From assembly GCA_002698985.1 (NCBI GenBank), contig PAAY01000069.1, forward strand, positions 1 to 47,679: a stretch of 47,679 nucleotides of DNA, read 5' to 3'. The notes under the pieces are model-generated. The model did not search any database, was not told the origin of the DNA, and saw only the letters and a list, made by a program, of their open reading frames with translations. Of this stretch, positions 1-8,541 are shown in pieces (position 1 is the stretch's first letter; each line of letters begins with the position of its first letter). The stretch comes from Saprospirales bacterium. GTDB taxonomy: Bacteria; Bacteroidota; Bacteroidia; Chitinophagales; Saprospiraceae. Made by a program: the position numbers and the translations under genes.

Positions 1-81
1 GCACTCCATGCAAAATACTCCGTGGACCTCCGTGTCAAATCTCTGCGAAACTCCGTGTAATAACTCTGTTAAACTCTGCGG
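1..81. repeat. Dispersed intergenic word block (CTCCGTG/CTCTGCG family)
   Basis: A run of near-repeated 10-12 bp phrases built on ACTCCGTG and ACTCTGCGGTT. The same phrasing recurs at 12161-12220, 37674-37741 and 42508-42553, always between genes and on the same strand. No protein reading is supported. It is followed by a GAGTAGG heptamer run (91-113). Confidence 0.75.
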
Positions 82-111
82 TTGGAAAATGGAGTAGGGA
101 GTAGAGAGTAG

Positions 112-132
112 AGACGTTGCATCGCAACGTCT
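112..132. repeat. Short palindrome AGACGTTGC-ATC-GCAACGTCT
   Basis: Nine-base perfect inverted repeat with a three-base loop. The same arms with a different loop (GGT) occur at 1894-1914, so this is a dispersed hairpin with conserved stem and free loop. Neither copy is followed by a T-run typical of an intrinsic terminator. Confidence 0.7.
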
Positions 133-160
133 TCCCAGAAAACAAAGGGCCCGTCAACCC

Positions 161-278
161 GTCACGAGTCACGAGTTACGAGTCACGAGTTACGAGTCAC
201 GAGTTACGAGTCACGAGTTACGAGTCACGAGTTACGTGTCACGAGTTACGTGTCACGAGTTACGTGTCACGTGTTACG
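161..278. repeat. Heptamer tandem array GAGTCAC/GAGTTAC
   Basis: About sixteen heptamers alternating GAGTCAC and GAGTTAC, drifting to GTGTCAC/GTGTTAC at the right end. The array runs into the 3' end of the pnuC gene: the last codons and the TAA stop at 260-262 are array sequence. On the pnuC sense strand the 7-bp period places TAA or TGA in successive frames, while the opposite strand stays open. Confidence 0.9.
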
Positions 279-841
279 CCATTCATCGCCTTTCGCCATT
301 GGAGGAAGCCGGAGATGCACAGCAGCAGGTAAACGAAATACAGTCCGGAAGTAAAATACAGGCCTTTGAGCAGGTAGATGGGAATGGCCACCAGGTCTAC
401 CAGAATCCAGATGACCCAGTTGTCGATTTTCTTTTGGGCCAGCAAGTATTGGGCACACAGACTGGCAACAGTGGTATAGGCGTCGAAATACGGGAAGGAG
501 GCATCGGTGTTGTGTTCCATGAACCCGCCCCATGCGAGGCTGCCGGCAATGATGATACCGGTAAACAGTGCGATGCCCGAGCTACTCAGCCGGGTGATGA
601 GTACGTCGGGCTTGTCATCATGGCGGCGAGACCAGTTGTACCAGCCGTAAATGTTCAGGAACAAATAAATGACGTGAAGAATGGCATCGGAATAGAGCTT
701 TGAGACGAAAAAGATGTACACATAAATGCTCACCGTCACAATGCCGAAGGGCCAGGCAATGATCTTTTCCTTCGTCAACAAATACACATGCACCAGGCCG
801 CTGATGGTGGCAATGATTTCCAGAATGGTCAACAGGTCCAT
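260..841 (-). CDS. pnuC: Nicotinamide riboside transporter PnuC
   Basis: Inner-membrane facilitator for nicotinamide riboside, a precursor for NAD salvage. The 193-residue protein is of normal family length and almost wholly hydrophobic, with about seven membrane segments. Recognisable PnuC features are the NIYGWYNW stretch (residues 63-70) and the region from FDAYTTVAS (120-128) through NWVIWILVDL (141-150), conserved in the family. The start ATG lies 22 bases downstream of a Bacteroidota -7 box (864-871). The last residues (GVTRDT) and the stop are written in the heptamer array 161-278, so the C-terminal tail is probably an accident of array growth into the gene. The gene stands alone; no riboswitch or nadR-like kinase is visible nearby. 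In the same window nadC serves the same NAD pool. Confidence 0.93.
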   Translation of the reverse strand: MDLLTILEIIATISGLVHVYLLTKEKIIAWPFGIVTVSIYVYIFFVSKLYSDAILHVIYLFLNIYGWYNWSRRHDDKPDVLITRLSSSGIALFTGIIIAGSLAWGGFMEHNTDASFPYFDAYTTVASLCAQYLLAQKKIDNWVIWILVDLVAIPIYLLKGLYFTSGLYFVYLLLCISGFLQWRKAMNGVTRDT

Positions 842-863
842 GATGCAGGCAGTTTGTTGGATT

Positions 864-871
864 CAAAGGTA
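864..871 (-). promoter_or_regulatory. Promoter -7 box of pnuC (TACCTTTG)
   Basis: Exact match to the Bacteroidota -7 element TAnnTTTG on the minus strand, ending 22 bases before the pnuC ATG. That predicts a leader of about 15-18 bases. A -33 TTG at the expected spacing is not clear. Confidence 0.6.
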
Positions 872-893
872 GAAGCTGCGAAACTACATTTTT

Positions 894-952
894 GAGTAGG
901 GAGTAGGGAGTAGCCTGTCCGGCTAGCCAGACGGGGGATTGGGAGCGCTAGC
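894..952. repeat. GAGTAGG heptamers plus two GCTAGC palindromes
   Basis: Three GAGTAGG heptamers (894-913) sit just upstream of the pnuC promoter, with the C-free strand reading away from pnuC. Two GCTAGC palindromes (922-927 and 947-952) separate them from the 3' end of the lipase gene. The 13-mer TTGGGAGCGCTAG here is also present at the end of the PagL-like gene (17111 region). Confidence 0.8.
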
Positions 953-957
953 TCTTT

Positions 958-1791
958 TCATCCCTCATTCTTCATGCTCCGCTCCAGTATCCAGCTTGCC
1001 ACCCGGCCCATCACCTCTTTGGCGATGGGTTCGTTGTGCAATTCGTGGTAGAACCCTTCGTAGAGTTCCAGTTGCACATCGCCGGTGCAGCGTTCGGCCA
1101 GACTGGCGCTTCCCTGAAAATCGGTGATGCGGTCGGCGGTGCCGTGCATGAGAAGGAGCGGTACGGGAAATTCACCGGAAAAAGTATCGAGAAATCTGGC
1201 AGCTTCCAGCATGGTCAGTCCGGCGGCTACGCTGATGCGATCGTGGACCAGCGGGTCGGCTTTGTAGGCTCTGGCTACCTCCGGCGAAGTGGCCAGGTCC
1301 AGAGGATTCAGGCCGTTGCTCTGGGCAAAGGCGGGGAAAATGCCCTTCATGAATTTTGCGAAGCGAAGCAAAGCAGCGGATGGCTGCTCATGCAGCCGGA
1401 TCCAACTGCTCTGGGCGATGACGCCGGCAATGCCTTTCGGCTTTCGGAGCGCATAATTCAAAACGATGTTGCCGCCCATGCTCTGGCCCAATAAAAAAAC
1501 GGGCAGACCGGCATGCAGCTCTCCTGCCTTAGCAATGAGCGCATCCACACCGTCGAAGATTTCCTGCAGGGAACTGAAATGCCCTTTACGACCGCCGGTC
1601 ATCCCATGCCCCGGAAGGTCCATGGCCAAACAGGAAATCCCCCTGGTATTCAGAAATTCAGCATAGCTGTCATACCTGCCGCTGTGTTCACCAAGTCCAT
1701 GAACGATGCACAAAACTGCTCTTGATTGACCGGCTGGCCAGTGGCGGAAATGGAACTGACGCCCCCCCGGAGTTTTTAAGGTGTTATTCAT
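958..1791 (-). CDS. Alpha/beta hydrolase, monoacylglycerol lipase/lysophospholipase type
   Basis: Predicted serine hydrolase of the Hydrolase_4 group acting on monoacylglycerols or lysophospholipids. The complete triad is visible: HGLGEH oxyanion motif (31-36), nucleophile Ser104 in GQSMGG (102-107), Asp220 in HGTADRIT and His249 in YHELHNE. There is no signal peptide, so it is probably cytoplasmic. The 277-residue length is normal. The last four residues and the TGA (KNEG then stop) lie in a CTCATCCCTCAT-type repeat read on the sense strand as GAATGAGGGATGA, another gene end inside an intergenic word array. Substrate cannot be told from sequence. It stands alone between pnuC and the giant surface protein, on the same strand as both. 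Confidence 0.88.
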   Translation of the reverse strand: MNNTLKTPGGRQFHFRHWPAGQSRAVLCIVHGLGEHSGRYDSYAEFLNTRGISCLAMDLPGHGMTGGRKGHFSSLQEIFDGVDALIAKAGELHAGLPVFLLGQSMGGNIVLNYALRKPKGIAGVIAQSSWIRLHEQPSAALLRFAKFMKGIFPAFAQSNGLNPLDLATSPEVARAYKADPLVHDRISVAAGLTMLEAARFLDTFSGEFPVPLLLMHGTADRITDFQGSASLAERCTGDVQLELYEGFYHELHNEPIAKEVMGRVASWILERSMKNEG

Positions 1792-1893
1792 TTTGCTGGG
1801 TTTCCGTCTTTTTTATTTCGGTATGCGTGTATGTGTTGCCATGGGTTTCAGGCCCTGTTTCATTGGGGTTGGAGGTTGATACTTTAGGGCATT

Positions 1894-1960
1894 AGACGTT
1901 GCGGTGCAACGTCTCTACCTGCATCCTCGATTCTTCAATTCCTCGATTCCTCGATTCCTC
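1894..1960. repeat. Hairpin and CTCGATTCCT array after the giant gene
   Basis: Contains the second copy of the AGACGTTGC/GCAACGTCT hairpin (1894-1914) and an 8-9 bp tandem array (1921-1960). Read from the giant gene's stop at 1969, the sense strand gives eight T residues, then GAGGAATCG words nearly free of C. Confidence 0.8.
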
Positions 1961-1968
1961 AAAAAAAA

Positions 1969-4900
1969 TCACCGCATCAACACCACATCCCCCTCAAAAA
2001 TCTCCGTGTGGCCGTCTATGAACCGCACTTTGGCGAACCAGGTGAAAACGGCCGGATCCATGGGTTTGCCCTTGTGACGGCCGTCCCAGCCTCTGGTAAC
2101 ATCATTGGGTGCAAAGTTTTCAGAAGAAAATACATTGGCACCCCAGCGGTCAAAGATCATGAATTGCTCCACCACTTCCACCTGCGGCCCGGCGAACACG
2201 GAAAGCAGGTCGTTGATTCCGTCACCGTTGGGGCTGAAGGCATTGGGGACAAAAATCCGCCGCACCTTTTTCACGGTTACCTGCACTTCATCGGTCACGG
2301 TACAGCCATCCTCACTGGTGGCCACCAGGGTGTACAGGATGTCGTCTTGCGGTGTGGAGACGGGGTCCGGGCAGTCGGCGCAGTCCAGGTAGTCCGGTGG
2401 TGACCATTCCCAGGTGGCCGGCTCAAAATTGCGCTGCGACTGCAAAACAACGGCGTCGCCCAGTGGCACTTCATAACCGTCTCCCAGGTCGAGGAACAGC
2501 TCCGGTGCCGGCTGTACTTCAATGTTCATTTCCAGCACCACCCCGGTGGCATCTATGATCTCCACCAGGTGCGGGCCGGCCTCCACATCGGTGAAGACCA
2601 CCGGGAAAGTATCCGTTGTCACCTGATCGAAAACATCGAAAATGACGGTGTAGGGTGGCAGCCCACCCGTGGCACCTCCCACGGTAACGGTTCCGTCGAA
2701 ACCACCCGGACAGGAAGGCGAAGTCGTTGAGACGAAAGCCTCCAGGTCACCCTCATACATCAGGGTGATGTGCAGGGTGGAATCGCAGCCGGTATAGCTG
2801 CCGCCGGGAAAGATCTCCGTTCCGCTCAGGTTGGTGTGGTCGTACAGGGTGCCGTTGACGATGATGGACTCGCCGGGCTGCAAAATGGTGTCGAGGTAAC
2901 CCACAGCCGGTGGGTAATAGCTCACCGAAACCAGTATGGTGGAATCGCAACCGTCCACACTGCCGTTGGGCACCACCTCCGTTCCGGTGGGATTGGAGGC
3001 ATTGTACAGGTTGCCGTTGACGTAAATGAATTCGCCGGCGCAAAGGCTGGTGTCCAGGTTGACTACGACCGGCGGTGCAAAAGTCAGGTTGATGTTGACG
3101 ATGCTGTCGCAACCGTTCACACTGGCACCGGGCAATGTTTCCATTCCGGTCGGGTTGGCGGCATCGTAAACAGTGCTGTTCACGACGATACTTCCACCGT
3201 CGCAAAGCTCGTCATCGAGGTTGTTCACTGCCGGTGGATAAAAATCCAGGTTGACCACCACCGTGCTGTCGCAGCCGGTGTAGCTGCCGCCTGGAATCAC
3301 CACGCTTCCCATGGGGTTGTTTTCGTCGTAAACAACGCCGCCGATGGTAATGCTCTCACCCGGGCACAGGGTTGCGAAGAAAGCACCGAGTGCAGGCGGG
3401 TGGAAGTTCAGGCTGATGTTCAGAATGCTGTCGCAACCGTTCACACTGGCACCGGCCAGCACCTCCATGCCCTCCGGATTGGCCTCGTTGTAAACATTGC
3501 CGTTGATCACGATGCTGTCACCGGAGCAGAGGGTGCTCAGCAGATCGCCCTCGGCGGGTGGATAAAAGCTGAGGTTCACCATCACGGTGCTGTCGCAGCC
3601 CAGGTAGCTGGCGCCTGGCAGCACTTCCGTACCGGCCGGATTGAATTCGGAATACACCGTTCCGTTGACGGTGACGGTCTGGTTGGAGCAAAGCGTGGAG
3701 TCGAGGTTGAAAATTGCCGGAGCCGAAAACGAAAGCGCCACGTTGATGATGGAATCGCAGCCCAGGTAGCTGCCGTTGGGGATGGTCTCGGTGCCGGTGG
3801 GGTTGTTCTGGTCGTAAACAACGCCGTTGACCAGCACGCTGCCACCGGGGCACAGCAGGCTATCCAGGTCGTTCACCACGCCCGATGAAAAAGTCAGCAT
3901 CACGTTGATGGTGCTGTCGCAACCGGTGAAACTGCCACCGGGTATCACTTCGGTTCCGGTGGGATTGTTTTCGTCGTAAACGGTGCCGTTGACCGTCAGG
4001 CTGTTGCCGGAGCAGAGGTTTTGCTGCAAGTCGAACACCGCCGCAGGGTGAAAACTCAACTGGACATTGATGGTGGAATCGCAGCCCAGGCTGCTGCCGC
4101 CGGGTATCACCTCCACCCCACTTGAATTGTTTTCGTTATAAACAACGCCGTTCACAACCAGGCTATCACCGGCACAAAGGGTATCCACAATGTCCACCGT
4201 CACCTCCGGTGCCACATAGAGTGTTTCTTCCGCCTGGTTGTTGTTGTCCACCAGGCAGTTGGCATCCTGCAACTCGATGGTAAAAACCGTGACCATGCCC
4301 GTGTCGATGCCGTAGTCAGCGGGGCAAACGGTCAGCGTGTAGTTGTTGCCGTTGCTGGTCAGGCTGTCCACCGCCAGGCCGTTCACACTGTTGATGCCAT
4401 AGCGCAGATCGAAAGGCCCCACTCCGGTAAAGGTCAGCGCAAAATCATGGCAATCGCCCTGGCAGATGGTGTCGCCCGGGCTGATGTTTACCGAAGGAAG
4501 GTAAAAACTGACGGCCACACCCTGCGCCACAGATAGGCAGGGGTCATTGAGGTCCACACCGCCGCTGCCGTCGTCGTTGCCGGCCACGGCAGATACATAG
4601 TAGGTCTGCCCGGCTTGCAGGCCACCCGGCCAGGAGAAAGCGGTGGTACTGCTGGTGGCCAAAATATTGCCGAGGGTGGTGCCGCTGCTGTCGTGCAACA
4701 CGAAAACGAGCAGATCATTGCCGTCCAGCACCTCGTCGCCATTGTGCACAACGCTGAAGTCGCTGCCTTCGCAAAGCATCAGGGGCGAGGGCGGCAACTG
4801 CATGCTGCCGGCGGAGGTGGTGCAGTTGCAGTTCCTGACGCCGGTGATGGTCACAGGACCGCAGCCGTTGCCATCGTCCACAAAGAAGTTGTAAGGCGTG

Positions 4901-7818
4901 CCGCTCGGGATGGGTGTCGAGGTAAAGCTGGCGCCGGCAGGGTTGCCATTTACCGTATAAGTCGTTGGGTCGCCTCCGGCAATGTCTAAACTGACGGTGT
5001 ATTCGAAAGTGTTCAGGTCGCAGGTTTCAACGATGTTGCTGACGCTGGGCGGAAGGAGCAACTCGACGCTGGTGTAGGCCGTATCCGCACAGCCGGGTGC
5101 CAGGTAGGCCAGCGGATGCGCCCCACCCTGCCCCGCCGGCGGAAACAGCGTGTCGTTGGAGACATTGGCACCAAACCAGGTGCCACCGGGAAAGGCCGGA
5201 TCTTCGAGTTGGCTGAGGTCATAGGCGGCTCCTCCGGCACAGGTGGAATCCTGGAGCAGGTTGGGCTGGGCCGGCATCAGCACTTCCATGTTTGTCGTAG
5301 CGCCTGCGGCGCAACCGGCCGAAGGGGTAAAAGTCAGCGCAATGCTGCCACTGAGTCCCGCCGGGTCAAATTCATTGCCGCTGACGCCCGTACCCGACCA
5401 GGTGCCGTTGGGAAATGCGGGATCCTGGAGGCCTGTCAGGTCGTACAGTCCGCTGTTCTCACAAATGGTATCGGCGGCCAGCATGGGCACCGCTTCCGCT
5501 GTGATGATGAGCGAGGCAGTGGCCGTGTCGGCGCATTGCCCCGCCAGGGGTACGAAAAACAAGGTGATGGTGTCAGGCCCCACAACGATGGGATAAAGCG
5601 TATCGGAAACCACGCCCGGCCCGCTCCAGTGGCCCGCAAAGCCACCCTGGAGGGTGTCCAGCGGCAGCGCCAGTTCGCTTTCACAAACCGAAGCCGGCAA
5701 ACCGCTGATGACCGGAATGTCAGCCTGCCGGATGTAGAGGGTATCGTTGGCACCGGCGGCACAGGCCGATGATGCAGGCGTAAAGGTCAGCACCAGGAGC
5801 CCCGTGTCGGCAACGGCCGGGAAGAGGGTGTCGTTGCTGACCCCTGCCCCACTCCACGAGCCGCTGACGCCACCCTGCATGGTGGGCAGTGCCAGCGGTT
5901 CATCGAGCACGCAAAGGGTGTCGGGCAGGCCGCTGAGCAGCACCGTATCGCCCGGCACGATGGTAATATCAAAACTCGACAGCGTGGCACATTCGCCAGG
6001 GCCAGGGGTAAAAAGCAGGGTGTGCACACCGGTTCCGGCCTGGGCGGGGTCTAGCGTATCGGCTGCGACGCCATTGCCGCTCCAGCTTCCGTTGTAACCG
6101 CTCTGCACGGTGGGCAGCGCCAGTGGCGGGTCGGCCAGGCACAGCGTGTCGGGTACGCCGGTGATGCTCACAGGGCCGGGTACGTTCACGGTGATGGTGG
6201 TGTTGGTGGCCTGGGCACAGGCGCCGGTTGGCGTGAAATTCAGCGTTACATTCCCGGAGAGGCCGGCGGGATTGAAGTTGGTGCCGGAAACGCCGGGGCC
6301 CGTCCAGGTGCCGTTGGGATAATTGGGATCCTGGAGGTTCGTCAGGTCGTAAAGTCCCGAATTGTTGCAGAGGGTATCGGTGCCCAGCTGGGGTGTGGGT
6401 GCGGGATCCACCGTCAATGTCACGGGCACCAGTTCTGAAAAACAGGTGCCGTCATAAACCTGTGCAAAAACCACCGTATTGCCGGAGGTGAAGGAAGACG
6501 GATTGCCGATGGCGGTGTTGCCGTTAGGGTCCATGAACCACAGCACCGAGTTGCTGCTGTTGCCGTTCACCACATTGTTGACGCTGGTGAGATCGAAGGT
6601 AGCGGTGTTGTTGACCCCGCATTCCGACAGCGAAGTGCCCGTTGCCGAGGGCGCCGCATTGACGGTTACCTGCAGGGTGTTGGCATTGGCGCATTGCCCG
6701 GGATTCGGGGTGAAGGTAAGGGTGTATGTGCCGCTCAGCCCGGCGGGATTGAAGCTGTTGTTGTTCACGCCCGTACCCGACCACAGGCCGTTGATGCCGC
6801 TCTGTACGGTGGACAGTGCCACCGGATCGTCGTTGCTGCAGAGCGGCCCCACGGGTGTGAGGGCTGGAGTTACCGGTGTCTGAAGGGTCAGGGTAAAGCT
6901 CTCCTCGTCTTCGCAGCCGTTGGCACCGTCGTAAATGTAATAGACCCCGGGGGTGGTGATGGTATTGCCGGGCTGGTAGGAGGTGCCCGTGCCACCGGGG
7001 CCTGTGTAATAAGCCTGGTTGCCGGTCAGGTTGGTGCCGGTGATAGGCGGAAAGGTGAAGCTGGTTCCGCAAACGTTCTGGTTGGGCAGCGGATCGATGT
7101 CCGGCGCCGGATTTCCGAGGGAAACGGGCGGGGAGGTGCAGCCGTTGTTGCCGTAGGTAAGGGGCGGCAGGTGATAGTCACCGTCAGCTCCGCTCAGCAG
7201 GTTACGGTCGTAGGTGTAGGAATTGGAACATCCGTTACTGTTGAGGCCGATGGTGGTGGTTCTGGTTCCCGAACCCACATTGGTAAAGGCACCTGCCGAT
7301 CGGAAACAAGTGCTTTGTATGACGTAAATACACTGACCCTGCCCGCAGACACCTGAAAAATCGTAAGTAGTGTTGGCCCCGGCACTGGTTTGCAAAACCA
7401 CGAAGGCATTGGGCGGAATCATGAAACCGGGCCCCACGGCAATGACATTGGAACAGCCGGTGATGAGCGAAGGGTTGCCGGCCTGGATGCCACACGCCCC
7501 GGGGCCGAAGTTGATGTCGTTGTTTTCAGGGCCGATTATGTTGTTGTTGAGGTCAAAATCAACGAAAAGATCGCCCGGATCGAAACCACCGCCGGAATTG
7601 ATGATGATGAATTCGTTGGCGGATTCCGGGCCACAGGCATCCACCATGATGGCAGCCACGAAAGGGCATTGCGCCAAGGCAGTCTGCTGTTTTGACGAAG
7701 CAAGAAAAAAGAAAAGGAAAAGTGCCGGTACTGCCCAGATGCTGTTTGTGCCATAGCGGGCAAAGGCTTTCCGGAGTCCGTTGTCAGAATGAAATGATCG
7801 GCTAATGTTGGGCGGCAT
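1969..7818 (-). CDS. Giant secreted surface protein with Ig-like and 54-aa repeats, T9SS type B C-terminal domain
   Basis: Predicted cell-surface or secreted protein of 1949 residues exported by Sec and then the type IX system. I place the start at ATG 7818; a TTG at 7890 in frame is possible but would precede the hydrophobic signal (WAVPALFLFFFLA ending TALAQC) by an implausibly long stretch. After the signal comes a roughly 200-residue Cys-rich domain, then about eight Ig-like modules marked by GxWSGxGV motifs. Next are nine tandem 54-residue repeats (about residues 1207-1688) with signature LCxGxS, VNGxVY, NPTG and GCDST, two Cys each except the ninth, which has LQPG in place of LCxG. The C-terminus (VPNAFSPNGDGINDL, FDRWG, WDG) is the gliding-motility-associated domain (CHU_C). 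Ligand unknown; adhesion is a family-level guess. Confidence 0.9.
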   Translation of the reverse strand: MPPNISRSFHSDNGLRKAFARYGTNSIWAVPALFLFFFLASSKQQTALAQCPFVAAIMVDACGPESANEFIIINSGGGFDPGDLFVDFDLNNNIIGPENNDINFGPGACGIQAGNPSLITGCSNVIAVGPGFMIPPNAFVVLQTSAGANTTYDFSGVCGQGQCIYVIQSTCFRSAGAFTNVGSGTRTTTIGLNSNGCSNSYTYDRNLLSGADGDYHLPPLTYGNNGCTSPPVSLGNPAPDIDPLPNQNVCGTSFTFPPITGTNLTGNQAYYTGPGGTGTSYQPGNTITTPGVYYIYDGANGCEDEESFTLTLQTPVTPALTPVGPLCSNDDPVALSTVQSGINGLWSGTGVNNNSFNPAGLSGTYTLTFTPNPGQCANANTLQVTVNAAPSATGTSLSECGVNNTATFDLTSVNNVVNGNSSNSVLWFMDPNGNTAIGNPSSFTSGNTVVFAQVYDGTCFSELVPVTLTVDPAPTPQLGTDTLCNNSGLYDLTNLQDPNYPNGTWTGPGVSGTNFNPAGLSGNVTLNFTPTGACAQATNTTITVNVPGPVSITGVPDTLCLADPPLALPTVQSGYNGSWSGNGVAADTLDPAQAGTGVHTLLFTPGPGECATLSSFDITIVPGDTVLLSGLPDTLCVLDEPLALPTMQGGVSGSWSGAGVSNDTLFPAVADTGLLVLTFTPASSACAAGANDTLYIRQADIPVISGLPASVCESELALPLDTLQGGFAGHWSGPGVVSDTLYPIVVGPDTITLFFVPLAGQCADTATASLIITAEAVPMLAADTICENSGLYDLTGLQDPAFPNGTWSGTGVSGNEFDPAGLSGSIALTFTPSAGCAAGATTNMEVLMPAQPNLLQDSTCAGGAAYDLSQLEDPAFPGGTWFGANVSNDTLFPPAGQGGAHPLAYLAPGCADTAYTSVELLLPPSVSNIVETCDLNTFEYTVSLDIAGGDPTTYTVNGNPAGASFTSTPIPSGTPYNFFVDDGNGCGPVTITGVRNCNCTTSAGSMQLPPSPLMLCEGSDFSVVHNGDEVLDGNDLLVFVLHDSSGTTLGNILATSSTTAFSWPGGLQAGQTYYVSAVAGNDDGSGGVDLNDPCLSVAQGVAVSFYLPSVNISPGDTICQGDCHDFALTFTGVGPFDLRYGINSVNGLAVDSLTSNGNNYTLTVCPADYGIDTGMVTVFTIELQDANCLVDNNNQAEETLYVAPEVTVDIVDTLCAGDSLVVNGVVYNENNSSGVEVIPGGSSLGCDSTINVQLSFHPAAVFDLQQNLCSGNSLTVNGTVYDENNPTGTEVIPGGSFTGCDSTINVMLTFSSGVVNDLDSLLCPGGSVLVNGVVYDQNNPTGTETIPNGSYLGCDSIINVALSFSAPAIFNLDSTLCSNQTVTVNGTVYSEFNPAGTEVLPGASYLGCDSTVMVNLSFYPPAEGDLLSTLCSGDSIVINGNVYNEANPEGMEVLAGASVNGCDSILNISLNFHPPALGAFFATLCPGESITIGGVVYDENNPMGSVVIPGGSYTGCDSTVVVNLDFYPPAVNNLDDELCDGGSIVVNSTVYDAANPTGMETLPGASVNGCDSIVNINLTFAPPVVVNLDTSLCAGEFIYVNGNLYNASNPTGTEVVPNGSVDGCDSTILVSVSYYPPAVGYLDTILQPGESIIVNGTLYDHTNLSGTEIFPGGSYTGCDSTLHITLMYEGDLEAFVSTTSPSCPGGFDGTVTVGGATGGLPPYTVIFDVFDQVTTDTFPVVFTDVEAGPHLVEIIDATGVVLEMNIEVQPAPELFLDLGDGYEVPLGDAVVLQSQRNFEPATWEWSPPDYLDCADCPDPVSTPQDDILYTLVATSEDGCTVTDEVQVTVKKVRRIFVPNAFSPNGDGINDLLSVFAGPQVEVVEQFMIFDRWGANVFSSENFAPNDVTRGWDGRHKGKPMDPAVFTWFAKVRFIDGHTEIFEGDVVLMR

Positions 7819-7919
7819 GAATGACAGTGTTTGTTCAGCAGGCGTTCCCGTTCCCTTTCTACCTGTTGCCTGGAATTTTGGTTTTGGCAAGAGATCAAGG
7901 CCCCTTACAAGGCTAGTGG

Positions 7920-7927
7920 CAAAGGTA
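7920..7927 (-). promoter_or_regulatory. Candidate -7 box (TACCTTTG) for the giant surface protein
   Basis: Exact TAnnTTTG on the minus strand, about 100 bases before the chosen ATG at 7818 and 30 before the alternative TTG at 7890. It supports transcription starting here but does not decide the start codon. It sits just outside the inverted-repeat element at 7957-8119. Confidence 0.45.
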
Positions 7928-7956
7928 GTAAACCGATCTTTCCAAAGCCCGGCCTT

Positions 7957-8119
7957 TAGAGCCTGTTTAAATTTCCATTACTTGGCTGCAAGCGGCCAAT
8001 TTTGTCCTGCACTTCGTTAAATTTTTCGCCGGATTACCCGTATCCGACTGCAAAATTTGCCTCGTTCAGAACAAAATTTGCTCACTTTCGCTCAAGCATG
8101 AAAACCTAAACAGGCTCTT
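7957..8119. mobile_element. MITE-like element, 163 bp, with 12-bp terminal inverted repeats
   Basis: AGAGCCTGTTTA at 7958-7969 is the exact inverse of TAAACAGGCTCT at 8107-8118. The interior has no ORF but several AAATTT/CAAAATTTGC phrases that are partly self-complementary. No transposase is present, so it would be non-autonomous. The right end coincides with the gldC stop codon (TAA, 8118-8120), suggesting insertion at the gene end or replacement of its 3' tail. Together with the promoter it accounts for the whole gap between the giant gene and gldC. Confidence 0.65.
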
Positions 8120-8456
8120 AACTGTCGCCGGTTTTAAGTATTTGAGTTTTTTCTCCGAAGTATTGGACGAACTTCTGCATGTCCACCGCCAGCTCCCGGT
8201 TTTGGGTGGCTTTGAAATAGGTGTCGGCCATGGCCCGGAGGGTCTGGAAGAAAAAACGGTCCATCTCGTTGACCTGCATGTCTTTGGTCCACAGGTCGAT
8301 TTTTACGGTGTCCAGGCTTTCCCGGTCGAACAATGACAGCAACATGGCCTTGCACTCAGCGCCGGTGGGATTGTCGTCGGCTTCCCAATGCAGGGCTTCG
8401 GGAACGTTCTGGTCATCGAGGGTTACGGTGATTCGCAGTTGGGATTTTTTAGGCAT
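8118..8456 (-). CDS. gldC: Gliding motility protein GldC
   Basis: Small soluble protein (112 residues) found across gliding and T9SS-bearing Bacteroidota. In Flavobacterium its loss impairs rather than abolishes gliding. The family pattern is clear along the whole length: an N-terminal beta segment (LRITVTLDDQNVPEALHW), then KAMLLSLFDRES, IDLWTKDMQVNEMDRFF and TLRAMADTYFKAT. It is not a core component of the translocon, so it marks lineage rather than a local secretion operon. It follows the SDR gene on the same strand, with an 85-bp repeat-filled gap. A CCATAATCC array ends a few bases before the ATG, and the stop codon touches the inverted-repeat element 7957-8119. Confidence 0.92.
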   Translation of the reverse strand: MPKKSQLRITVTLDDQNVPEALHWEADDNPTGAECKAMLLSLFDRESLDTVKIDLWTKDMQVNEMDRFFFQTLRAMADTYFKATQNRELAVDMQKFVQYFGEKTQILKTGDS

Positions 8457-8466
8457 GCTTATGAAG

Positions 8467-8528
8467 GATTATGGGGATTATGGAGGATTATGGAGGATTA
8501 TGGAGGATTATAGAGGATTATGGGGGGG
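8467..8528. repeat. GGATTATGGA decamer array upstream of gldC
   Basis: Six to seven tandem 9-10 bp words. On the gldC sense strand they read CCATAATCCT, contain no G, and end within about ten bases of the ATG, so they occupy the ribosome-landing region of the mRNA. Confidence 0.9.
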
Positions 8529-8541
8529 TAGAGGGGGGCAT

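Noticed and set aside
117-332. Plus-strand peptide rich in RVTSYES repeats
   Set aside because: Translation of the GAGTCAC/GAGTTAC heptamer array; not a gene.
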